From an uncultured Eubacteriales bacterium (lineage in GTDB: Bacteria; Bacillota; Clostridia; Oscillospirales; Acutalibacteraceae), in contig CAKUME010000064.1 of NCBI GenBank assembly GCA_934667575.1, positions 1 to 6,650 of the forward strand: DNA of 6,650 nucleotides, given 5' to 3'. This document shows, one piece after another, positions 1 to 5,154 of this stretch. Positions within the stretch are counted from its first letter, which is position 1. Every line of letters begins with the position of its first letter. The notes under the pieces were generated by a model. It did no database searches and was not told the origin of the DNA. It saw only the letters and a program-made list of their open reading frames with translations. The position numbers and the translations under genes were made by a program.

Positions 1-341
1 TTGTGGACTATGGAGATCATGCATTTTTGTGCGTGTTTTTGGGATTAACCACCGGTATAGGCGGCGGCATATTACGCGATGTACTTACAAATAGCACACC
101 CACTGTCCTGCGAAAACATATTTATGCCGTCGCTTCGATTTTGGGCGGCATTGTTTACTATGGTCTATTACGTGCTAACTGTCCAACCCCACCTGCGGCC
201 GCAATTGGTATCGGTCTAATTGTGCTCATTCGTCTGCTGGCTGCACATTTCCGCTGGAACTTTCCGCGTTTGCGCACACCAATGATACTGCATTCGTCGG
301 AATCACCCGAGCCATCGCATACGCCAAAGGATTCTCATTGA
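1..341 (+). CDS. UPF0126 / TRIC-like membrane protein, 3' part
   Basis: The reading frame is open from the window edge, with codons starting at position 3, and ends at TGA 339-341. The true start lies upstream, so the GTG at 3 is only an internal valine. The visible 112 residues carry a glycine-rich GIGGGILRDVL signature (residues about 18-28), then a P-x-x-L-R-K-H-I-Y-A segment and two further hydrophobic stretches. This matches the second of the two repeats in UPF0126 (YicG/YadS type) proteins, which are related to trimeric intracellular cation channels. Family members usually have about 200 residues and six or seven membrane segments, so roughly half is visible. The last 20 or so residues are hydrophilic and Ser/Pro rich, a plausible cytosolic tail. 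The substrate is not known from sequence. The family call rests on motif recognition and is fairly sure. Confidence 0.85.
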   Translation, partial: VDYGDHAFLCVFLGLTTGIGGGILRDVLTNSTPTVLRKHIYAVASILGGIVYYGLLRANCPTPPAAAIGIGLIVLIRLLAAHFRWNFPRLRTPMILHSSESPEPSHTPKDSH

Positions 342-526
342 GCCGACTTTGCTGCAAAAACACCGCAGCAGTTGATCAGAAATCCTTCGCGATATTGAAT
401 CGGATTGGCGGATGAAGAATTCTGTGCCGATGGATTGGCGTTTTTATTGACCAAGCATATTTCTTCGAGCACACCATTCCGGAGCCTTTGCGAACCGATC
501 CGTTCGAGCCTCTTGCGCAATTTTTG
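342..526. other. Gene-free gap between convergent genes; possible dispersed repeat or decayed sequence
   Basis: This 185-bp stretch lies between the 3' ends of two convergent genes. Three overlapping frames are open across it, but none has a convincing ribosome binding site or recognisable protein. It holds a small dyad at 350-370 (TGCTGC, 9-nt loop, GCAGCA), a second dyad at 491-506 (CGAAC, 6-nt loop, GTTCG), and a direct repeat GGATTGGCG at 402-410 and 432-440, exactly 30 bp apart. Neither dyad is followed by a proper T-run on either strand, so no intrinsic terminator is assigned for the flanking genes. It may be a dispersed intergenic repeat or a gene remnant, but the sequence alone does not decide. 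Confidence 0.3.
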
Positions 527-1843
527 TCACTCAGAACGAATGACGCTCTCCGCGTTTTCCGCAGCGGATTCGGATGCACCGTTTTGCGCTGCGGAATCAA
601 CCACACCCAAACACGCACGCACGTTGGCCATTTCCGTTTTGGTCTGATCGCCGGTTAAATAAGCGTCGGAATAGAGCGCAAAGCCGCCAAAACCGGCTTG
701 CTCCAATGTTTCGATTTGGCGTTGGAGCACATCGCCCGATGTCCAGCTTCCGCTGTCCACTTCCCCATCGCCTGCCTTATATAGCGCCAATCCGCCATAA
801 AGCTTTACGGAAGGCGCCGTGACCATATCGCGCCACTCCTGCGCTACCTGTGCAAACGGTTGGGAAGGGCTTTGGAACGGATAGTACAGCTGCGGACACA
901 AATAGTCTACATATCCCGTCTCACCGCCCCATTTGGCTACGTCAGCACATGCTTTTGCGCAGTTGTTTCGATTGCCCTGCGGCGAAATGCCGAATTGCAG
1001 GTTCGCGTCATACGCTTTTACTGCATCGTACAATCCTTTTACCAATGCAGTGATATTCTCGGTGCGCCAAGCCTCGAGTGATAATGGTTCCTTATCCGAT
1101 GACACACCCGCGCAATAATTGGCATAGGCGGTTGTGTCAAACGATTCTTCCTGTGTCGGATAAAAATAATCGTCCATGTGCACACCGTCCACCGCATAGT
1201 GTTCGATCAACTCACGCACACTGTCGATAATATAAGTGCGCACGCTTTCATAGCCCGGGTTCAGATAAATCCCGGAGCTGCATTCCACGGTCCAATCATC
1301 ATTGGTCGAATCGCCGTCACTTTGCCAAACGGTGCGCACATTATTCGCCGCAAGCTGCGCAGGCGTTTGGGTGGAACGGATGCGCAGCGGGTTAATCCAA
1401 GCGTGCAGTTTCAGCCCTGCTGCATGGGCGGCTTCTACCATATATGCCAACGGATCGTAACCGGGATCCTGCCCCTGTGTGCCGGTGAGCAAATGTGACC
1501 AAGGAAAATACGCGGAACGATACATTGCATCGCCAAACGGCCGCACATGCACAATCATCGTGTTAGCGCCGCTCGCCTGCACCTGCGCTACAATACGGTC
1601 AAATTTTTGCTTGAATGCGCCAAAATGCTGCGCTTGCTCATGGCTCATATCCAAACTCATATACGGCACCCACACCGCCTTAAATTCGGAATCTGCAAAC
1701 ACATTTTTTACTGTTACCACATGAATCGTATCAGATGAGCTGGCCGCCTGCTGCGGCAGCTGCCGCGCCGCATAACCCGCGAACACAATTGCGAACAGCA
1801 AGGCGAGCGCCAACAGCGCCGGTTCCGCTTTGCGCATAATCAT
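527..1843 (-). CDS. Glycoside hydrolase-like (GHL10/DUF187) protein, membrane-anchored or secreted
   Basis: The predicted protein has 438 residues. The start is ATG 1843, because AAAGGA sits 5 nt upstream. ATG 1837 is also possible, while a start at 1912 has no suitable site and would add 23 polar residues before the signal. Residues about 9-25 form one hydrophobic segment after MIMRK, so it is a signal peptide or membrane anchor. From about residue 55 it follows the GHL10 (PF02638-type) TIM-barrel pattern: F-K-A-V-W-V near the start of the barrel, VRP (100-102), HAWINP (147-152), HMDDYF (222-227), GISPQG (285-290), and CPQLYYPF (316-323). The HMDDYF aspartates are the likeliest active-site residues, by analogy with related GH barrels. 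The substrate is unknown; relatives are linked to cell-wall or extracellular polysaccharide. The last 25 residues are Ala/Ser/Glu rich and probably disordered. It looks intact and monocistronic. Confidence 0.88.
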   Translation of the reverse strand: MIMRKAEPALLALALLFAIVFAGYAARQLPQQAASSSDTIHVVTVKNVFADSEFKAVWVPYMSLDMSHEQAQHFGAFKQKFDRIVAQVQASGANTMIVHVRPFGDAMYRSAYFPWSHLLTGTQGQDPGYDPLAYMVEAAHAAGLKLHAWINPLRIRSTQTPAQLAANNVRTVWQSDGDSTNDDWTVECSSGIYLNPGYESVRTYIIDSVRELIEHYAVDGVHMDDYFYPTQEESFDTTAYANYCAGVSSDKEPLSLEAWRTENITALVKGLYDAVKAYDANLQFGISPQGNRNNCAKACADVAKWGGETGYVDYLCPQLYYPFQSPSQPFAQVAQEWRDMVTAPSVKLYGGLALYKAGDGEVDSGSWTSGDVLQRQIETLEQAGFGGFALYSDAYLTGDQTKTEMANVRACLGVVDSAAQNGASESAAENAESVIRSE

Positions 1844-1904
1844 CCCGTTCCTTTCCCGTTTGCTTTGTCCACCTTTGGAATAATATGAAAAAGGAGTGAT
1901 CGTT

Positions 1905-2195
1905 ATGCCCATTTGGGCCGATGCATTGCTGATCTATCTGGGCGCAATCAACTTGTTTGCAATGATTCCGGTATTTGTTGATAAACGAAAGGCACAGCGT
2001 CACCAGTGGCGTGTGCCGGAGCGCGTGTTTTTTCTGCTGGCGCTTGCGGGCGGCTCCATTGGCACCTATGCCGCCATGCGCCTTTGCCATCACAAAACCA
2101 AACACAAGCGCTTTATGCTGGGGCTTCCCGCAATCTTGATTGTGCAGCTGGTGCTCATCGGTTGGATCGCTTGGAAACTTGGGGCGAAAGCATAA
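1905..2195 (+). CDS. DUF1294 family small membrane protein
   Basis: The predicted protein has 96 residues. ATG 1905 is the start, because AAGGAG (1891-1896) lies 8 nt upstream; a GTG at 1896 overlaps that site and is unlikely. There are three hydrophobic segments, at about residues 5-23, 41-58 and 73-91. The family motif is clear: D26-K27 and A30, then W-R-V-P-E (35-39), a double glycine at 49-50, and HKTKHKRF (63-70) before the last segment. The conserved charged loops suggest the cytoplasmic side. The function of DUF1294 is not known. The gene is divergent from the GHL10 gene with only 61 bp between the starts, and convergent with metI. Its stop codon runs into the A-run that forms the T-tract of the metI terminator on the other strand. 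Confidence 0.88.
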   Translation: MPIWADALLIYLGAINLFAMIPVFVDKRKAQRHQWRVPERVFFLLALAGGSIGTYAAMRLCHHKTKHKRFMLGLPAILIVQLVLIGWIAWKLGAKA

Positions 2196-2222
2196 AAAAT
2201 GTCCCTCGCGAAAGTGAGGGAC
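2194..2222 (-). terminator. Intrinsic terminator of the metQ-metN-metI operon
   Basis: The stem spans 2201-2222. GTCCCTC pairs with GAGGGAC, and on the plus strand the stem continues through a G-T and a C-G pair to a GAAA loop. Read on the minus strand it is followed directly by A then six T (A-run at 2194-2199). It begins 19 nt after the metI stop. On the plus strand there is no T-run after the stem, so it should act mainly for the met operon, although the dyad also sits just past the DUF1294 stop. Confidence 0.88.
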
Positions 2223-2241
2223 GCAAATGTGCGATGATATT

Positions 2242-2946
2242 TCAATGTTTCATCCGTTTGTCGGTTTTAATCGCCAAACGTGTGCCTATGCTTTGGAACG
2301 CCTGCACCAACATAATCAGAATCACCACGGCAAAGAACATCACCAAATACTTATAGCGATAATAGCCATAGTTGATTGCGATCTTACCCAAACCACCGCC
2401 GCCAATGATACCGCTCATTGCGGTGTAGCCAAGAATGGTAGTGATCGCGATGGTACCATTCGAAATGAGCGACGGCACACTCTCGGGAATCATCACTTTT
2501 ACGATGATCTGGAACGGCGATGCGCCCATGCTCTGCGCCGCCTCAATAATGTTCGGATTCAGTTCGCGCAAGCTGCTTTCTACCAGCCGCGCCACAAACG
2601 GAAACGCCGCAATCACCAGCGGTACCACAGATGCCATGGTACCCACGCTGGTTCCCACAATCAATCGTGTGAGCGGAATGACCATAATCATCAAAATCAA
2701 AAACGGAATGGAGCGCAGCAGATTGATGATCACATTCAGCACCTGCATCACCGCTTTGGGTAACGGCCGCACCCCGTCTTTTTCGCCTACCACAAGCAGC
2801 ACGCCCAACGGCAGGCCGATCACAATTGCAAACAGCGTAGACAGTACCGTGGCGTAAATGGTTTCCCACAATGCAAACGGCATATCATGCACTAATATGT
2901 CGATCGCCTCTTGCACTGTTTCGGAATTCCAGATTGAATTAAGCAT
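2242..2946 (-). CDS. metI: Methionine ABC transporter permease MetI
   Basis: The predicted protein has 234 residues. It is the membrane subunit of the methionine importer and is expected to dimerise and sit on two MetN subunits. ATG 2946 is chosen because GGAGGAGGT lies 7 nt upstream, inside the metN coding end, and because residues before it in the longer frame (W-W-R-R-C) look foreign to the family. Its first 8 bases overlap the end of metN, a sign of translational coupling. Five hydrophobic segments are visible (about 27-52, 68-90, 104-122, 162-185, 198-219). The permease coupling loop E-A-A-x-x-M-G-A (135-142) is followed by P-F-Q-I-I-x-K-V-M-I-P-E. The IIGGGGLG stretch (180-187) is typical of MetI. 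Length and motifs are normal, and it looks intact. Confidence 0.96.
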   Translation of the reverse strand: MLNSIWNSETVQEAIDILVHDMPFALWETIYATVLSTLFAIVIGLPLGVLLVVGEKDGVRPLPKAVMQVLNVIINLLRSIPFLILMIMVIPLTRLIVGTSVGTMASVVPLVIAAFPFVARLVESSLRELNPNIIEAAQSMGASPFQIIVKVMIPESVPSLISNGTIAITTILGYTAMSGIIGGGGLGKIAINYGYYRYKYLVMFFAVVILIMLVQAFQSIGTRLAIKTDKRMKH

Positions 2947-3946
2947 CGCGCTGCACCTCCTCCACCATAATATCTGCACGAGTCAGGTATTGGATCGCGC
3001 GCGCCAGCACCGCATCATCATCCGGCAAACCGAGCAGCATGGTGCCAAATACCTGATCGTTGATACAACGTGTGGCCGCATAGCGGATATTTGCCGCAAT
3101 GTGCTCATCGATCGCCATCTGCGTGATGATCGGAGTCGCAGCGGCATGTGCGCCATTGAATACCACGCGCACCACGCGCTCGTTGTCGCGCTGTTCCATC
3201 AGCTCCTCCGCATTATCGGGGAATACGAGACGACGCGCAGCAGCCGATTGCGGGCGTGCAAAGATGGTTGCCACATCGCCCTCTTCCACTACACAACCGC
3301 CATCCAAAATCGCCACACGGTTGCAAATTTCCTCCACCACGCTCATCTGGTGCGTGATAATAATCACCGTGATGCCCAGCCGTTGATTGATATCACGAAT
3401 CAACTCCAAAATGGACTGTGTGGTTTTGGGATCGAGCGCGCTGGTGGCCTCGTCGCACAGCAGCACCTTCGGATTGGTAGCCAGTGCGCGGGCAATGGCA
3501 ATGCGCTGCTGCTGGCCGCCCGAAAGCTGCGCGGGATACGATTTTGCCTTGCTCTCGAGCCCCACCACCTGAAGCAGTTCTTCTGCACGCTTGCGGGCTT
3601 TGGCCTTCAGCACACCGTCCAGCTCAAGCGGGAAACAGATATTATCCAAACAGGTGCGCTGCATCAGCAGATTAAAGCCTTGAAAAATCATCGTGATATT
3701 GCGGCGGATTTTTCGCAAGTCTTTTTCCGGCAATGCGCCCATATCGACCCCGTCGATGCACACCGTACCTTCGGTGGGGCGCTCCAGCATATTGATGCAC
3801 CGCACCAGTGTGCTCTTACCCGCGCCGCTCATGCCAATCACGCCGTAGATGTCACCGTCGTTCACCGTAATATTGATATCTTTGAGCGCCTCAACCGTGT
3901 GATCGGCGGTCGCAAAAGACTTGGACAGATGTTTGATCTCAATCAT
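2939..3946 (-). CDS. metN: Methionine ABC transporter ATP-binding protein MetN
   Basis: The predicted protein has 335 residues. It is the ATPase that drives methionine import through MetI. Start ATG 3946 has AAGGGG 8 nt upstream. Visible motifs are the Walker A G-M-S-G-A-G-K-S-T (38-46), the Q-loop at Q89, the signature LSGGQQQR (141-148), the Walker B with catalytic glutamate LLCDEATSALDP (162-173), and the switch histidine H199. All key residues are present. Residues about 256-332 form the NIL domain found at the MetN C-terminus, which in E. coli binds methionine and inhibits transport (trans-inhibition); here that role is inferred from the family. It follows metQ after an 87-bp gap that holds a large hairpin, and overlaps metI by 8 bp. 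Confidence 0.97.
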   Translation of the reverse strand: MIEIKHLSKSFATADHTVEALKDINITVNDGDIYGVIGMSGAGKSTLVRCINMLERPTEGTVCIDGVDMGALPEKDLRKIRRNITMIFQGFNLLMQRTCLDNICFPLELDGVLKAKARKRAEELLQVVGLESKAKSYPAQLSGGQQQRIAIARALATNPKVLLCDEATSALDPKTTQSILELIRDINQRLGITVIIITHQMSVVEEICNRVAILDGGCVVEEGDVATIFARPQSAAARRLVFPDNAEELMEQRDNERVVRVVFNGAHAAATPIITQMAIDEHIAANIRYAATRCINDQVFGTMLLGLPDDDAVLARAIQYLTRADIMVEEVQRDA

Positions 3947-3965
3947 GCGGTTTTCCCCTTAAATT

Positions 3966-4013
3966 GGCATAAGAGACCGCCGCATACTGCTGTGCGGCCG
4001 CCTCTTAGATGCC
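3966..4013 (-). promoter_or_regulatory. Large intercistronic hairpin between metQ and metN
   Basis: An imperfect inverted repeat fills most of the 87-bp gap. GGCAT (3966-3970) pairs with ATGCC (4009-4013), AAGAG (3971-3975) with CTCTT (4002-4006) leaving a 2-nt bulge, and GCCGCA (3979-3984) with TGCGGC (3993-3998) closing an 8-nt loop. There are two mismatches near the middle. In the met transcript it is preceded by an A-run and followed by AATTTAAGGGG, which is a weak U-run, so partial termination or protection of the metQ 3' end is more likely than full termination. On the plus strand it is followed by TTTTT (4014-4018), but no plus-strand gene precedes it. Hairpins after a binding-protein gene often raise its level above the other subunits; that role here is inferred. 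Confidence 0.7.
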
Positions 4014-4033
4014 TTTTTATTGAATCGGATTTT

Positions 4034-4888
4034 TTACTTCAGCGCATCGAGCGTACTCTGCTTGCCGCCATAAAGGCCCATCGGCTCCACATGAATCGCC
4101 GCAACCGACACCACTTCAGTCTTATTCTGCTCGTTGAAATCATCGAGATAGGGCTTATGCTGGAAGTAGTTCGCATCCACCTCGCCGCTATCTACCACCT
4201 TGTTGGGCTGCACATAGTCCGTGTATTCAATCGTTTTGAGCGTAACATTCTTTTCCTTGAGAATTTCGGCCGCTACCGCAAGAATTTCCGCATGCGGGGT
4301 GGGCGATGCCGCCACCGTGATGGTTTGGCCGCTCAGCTTGCTGTAATCCACCGTAGAATCAAATCCGTCTCCGGGCTGATCCACCGTGCTCACCACTGCG
4401 CCTTCATATTGCGACTGGATAAAGTCCGCCACCTTCTGGCTGCTCAGTGCGGCCACCAGTGCTTTGGTCTTGTCGGTTTCTTCGTTGCCCTTCTTCACCG
4501 CCACAATATTGCTGTACTGCGAAGAAGCGCCCTCGATCACCAGCGAATCTCCAACCGGATTGAGCTTAGCCGCAATCGCGTAGTTCGAGTTGATCACCGC
4601 ATAATCCAAGTCTTTGAGCTGGTTCGGAATCTGCGCAGCTTCAATCTCTTTGAACTCGATGTTATGCGGATTCTCTGTGATATCACGCACCGTCGCGGTA
4701 ATGCCGGCGCCGTCCTTGAGCTTGATAAAGCCATTGTCCTGAAGCAGCAGCAACGCGCGCGCTTCATTGGTGGTGTCGTTCGGCACACCAATCACCAGTT
4801 TATTACTGTTTTTGCCGCAGCCGGTAAACGCCAACGCCGAAAAAATCAGCGAAGCCGCCAACACGGCGGAAAGAATTTTCTTTTTCAT
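4034..4888 (-). CDS. metQ: Methionine-binding lipoprotein MetQ (NlpA family), circularly permuted
   Basis: The predicted protein has 284 residues. ATG 4888 begins a typical lipoprotein signal (MKKK, hydrophobic core, then F-T-G-C with the lipidated Cys at 24). AAAGGAG lies 11 nt upstream, a somewhat long spacing. It should bind methionine outside the membrane and deliver it to MetNI. All NlpA/MetQ blocks are present, but out of order. Residues 31-170 match the usual second half: VPNDTTNEARALLLLQ (35-50), L-K-D-G-A-G (57-62), ENPHN (72-76), EAAQIP (83-88), AVINSNYA (97-104), and the usual C-terminal GAVV (163-166). A linker (about 171-188, containing DSTVDYSKLSG) follows. Residues 189-284 match the usual first half: ASPTPHAEIL (194-203), DYVQPN (224-229), DANYFQHKPYL (238-248), HVEPMGLY (266-273), ending S-L-D-A-L-K, which normally runs straight into the PND block. 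No block is missing or repeated, and total length is normal, so it is probably functional. Confidence 0.95.
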   Translation of the reverse strand: MKKKILSAVLAASLIFSALAFTGCGKNSNKLVIGVPNDTTNEARALLLLQDNGFIKLKDGAGITATVRDITENPHNIEFKEIEAAQIPNQLKDLDYAVINSNYAIAAKLNPVGDSLVIEGASSQYSNIVAVKKGNEETDKTKALVAALSSQKVADFIQSQYEGAVVSTVDQPGDGFDSTVDYSKLSGQTITVAASPTPHAEILAVAAEILKEKNVTLKTIEYTDYVQPNKVVDSGEVDANYFQHKPYLDDFNEQNKTEVVSVAAIHVEPMGLYGGKQSTLDALK

Positions 4889-4928
4889 AAATGAATCGAC
4901 TCCTTTAAAATATATCAATGAAATAATT

Positions 4929-4979
4929 CCGAAACGCTGAAAACAAAACCGCCTGCATAAGGTTCACATTCGGTTTCGG
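4929..4979 (-). promoter_or_regulatory. Candidate attenuator or leader structure upstream of metQ
   Basis: In the transcript, CCGAAAC (4973-4979) can pair with GTTTCGG (4929-4935), and the overlapping AAACCG (4971-4976) can instead pair with CGGTTT (4946-4951), which is followed by TGTTTT. The two pairings exclude each other. The upstream partner lies in the last codons of the leader ORF, so a ribosome paused there would cover it. A further pairing is possible between GTTCATACATTC (5027-5038) at the start of the leader ORF and GAATGTGAAC (4962-4971) at its end, with a 2-nt bulge. The stems are of modest stability, and neither U-tract is ideal, so termination is a hypothesis. Confidence 0.35.
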
Positions 4980-5044
4980 TTAAGCAGAGCAAGACAAAGC
5001 ACGCCCGCGCATCGCGCGCCAATCTGGAATGTATGAACTTGCAT
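4964..5044 (-). CDS. 26-codon leader ORF upstream of metQ
   Basis: ATG 5044 has a perfect AGGAGG at 5054-5059, 9 nt upstream, and ends at TGA 4964-4966. The peptide has 26 residues. It begins M-Q-V-H-T-F-Q-I-G, has a middle ARCAGVLCLALL with Cys at 12 and 17, and ends N-R-N-R-M. Its last sense codon is AUG immediately before UGA; there is no other internal Met. The predicted transcription start lies only about 27 nt upstream, so this is the first ORF on the metQNI mRNA. A good ribosome binding site right after a strong promoter argues that it is translated. Codons 9-14 can fold as CGCGC-GAT-GCGCG. I do not recognise a homologue. Whether it senses methionine or cysteine, or is itself a small membrane peptide, is inference. 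Confidence 0.6.
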   Translation of the reverse strand: MQVHTFQIGARCAGVLCLALLNRNRM

Positions 5045-5077
5045 CTGCAGTCGCCTCCTGTCGTTTTCCGTGGTTAT

Positions 5078-5107
5078 ATTATAGCACACACTTCCGGGCT
5101 TGTCCAA
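5078..5107 (-). promoter_or_regulatory. Sigma-A promoter of the leader-metQNI operon
   Basis: A perfect TATAAT (5078-5083, minus strand) is preceded by TGC, giving an extended -10. The -35 is TTGGAC (5102-5107, 18-nt spacer) or TGGACA (5101-5106, 17-nt spacer). The expected start is near A5071, giving a leader of about 183 nt before metQ. The imperfect -35 fits a promoter that an activator helps. Confidence 0.85.
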
Positions 5108-5121
5108 TACAGGAAAACAAT

Positions 5122-5154
5122 ACAGTGTTATAGCTTTTATCTATAGGTCACTGT
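5122..5154 (-). terminator. Possible lysR terminator overlapping the MET-box
   Basis: Directly after the lysR stop codon, ACAGTG (5149-5154) can pair with CACTGT (5122-5127), and inside it TATAG pairs with CTATA around a 7-nt loop, with an unequal internal loop between the two stems. The minus strand continues ATTGTTTTCC. It is AT-rich with an interrupted T-run, so it is a weak terminator at best. The same dyad may instead be only a DNA operator. Confidence 0.35.
5129..5145 (-). promoter_or_regulatory. MET-box-like LysR-type operator
   Basis: The minus strand reads TATAGATAAAAGCTATA, a TATAG-N7-CTATA inverted repeat that also contains the T-N11-A core of LysR-type sites. The MET-box described for streptococcal MtaR/MetR is, as I recall, TATAG-TTT-N-AAA-CTATA, so both 5-bp arms match and the spacing is identical. 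Its centre (5137) is about 66 bp upstream of the predicted start at 5071, the classical position for LysR-type activation. It lies between lysR and the importer operon, so LysR control of metQNI is the natural inference. Confidence 0.7.

Noticed and set aside
350..370. Hairpin TGCTGC-N9-GCAGCA as a terminator for the UPF0126 gene.
   Set aside because: Neither strand has a T-run after the stem.
1844..1904. Promoter TTGCTT-15 nt-TAATAT for the DUF1294 gene.
   Set aside because: The predicted start (about 1893) would fall inside the AAGGAG ribosome binding site, and the spacer is short. No clear minus-strand promoter for the GHL10 gene was seen in the 61-bp gap either.
4034..4888. MetQ with odd block order as two frameshifted or fused gene fragments, or a pseudogene.
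   Set aside because: One uninterrupted frame has a signal peptide, a lipobox and all conserved blocks exactly once, with normal total length, and sits in an intact operon. A permuted functional protein explains it better.
2858..4894. A very long open frame on the plus strand (about 678 codons) opposite metI, metN and metQ.
   Set aside because: The translation is His/Arg-rich without any domain, and the opposite strand encodes three intact well-recognised proteins with their own ribosome binding sites. It is a shadow of their codon use.
5006..5018. CGCGC-ATC-GCGCG short inverted repeat as an operator or terminator.
   Set aside because: It lies within the leader ORF, has no T-run, and a 3-nt loop with 5 bp is common in GC-rich codons. 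It may contribute to leader folding but does not stand alone as a feature.
4889..5071. SAM riboswitch (S-box) or T-box in the metQ leader.
   Set aside because: I looked for the conserved S-box stems and the T-box UGG bulge region and recognised neither. The leader instead holds an ORF with a strong ribosome binding site. A covariance-model search would settle it.
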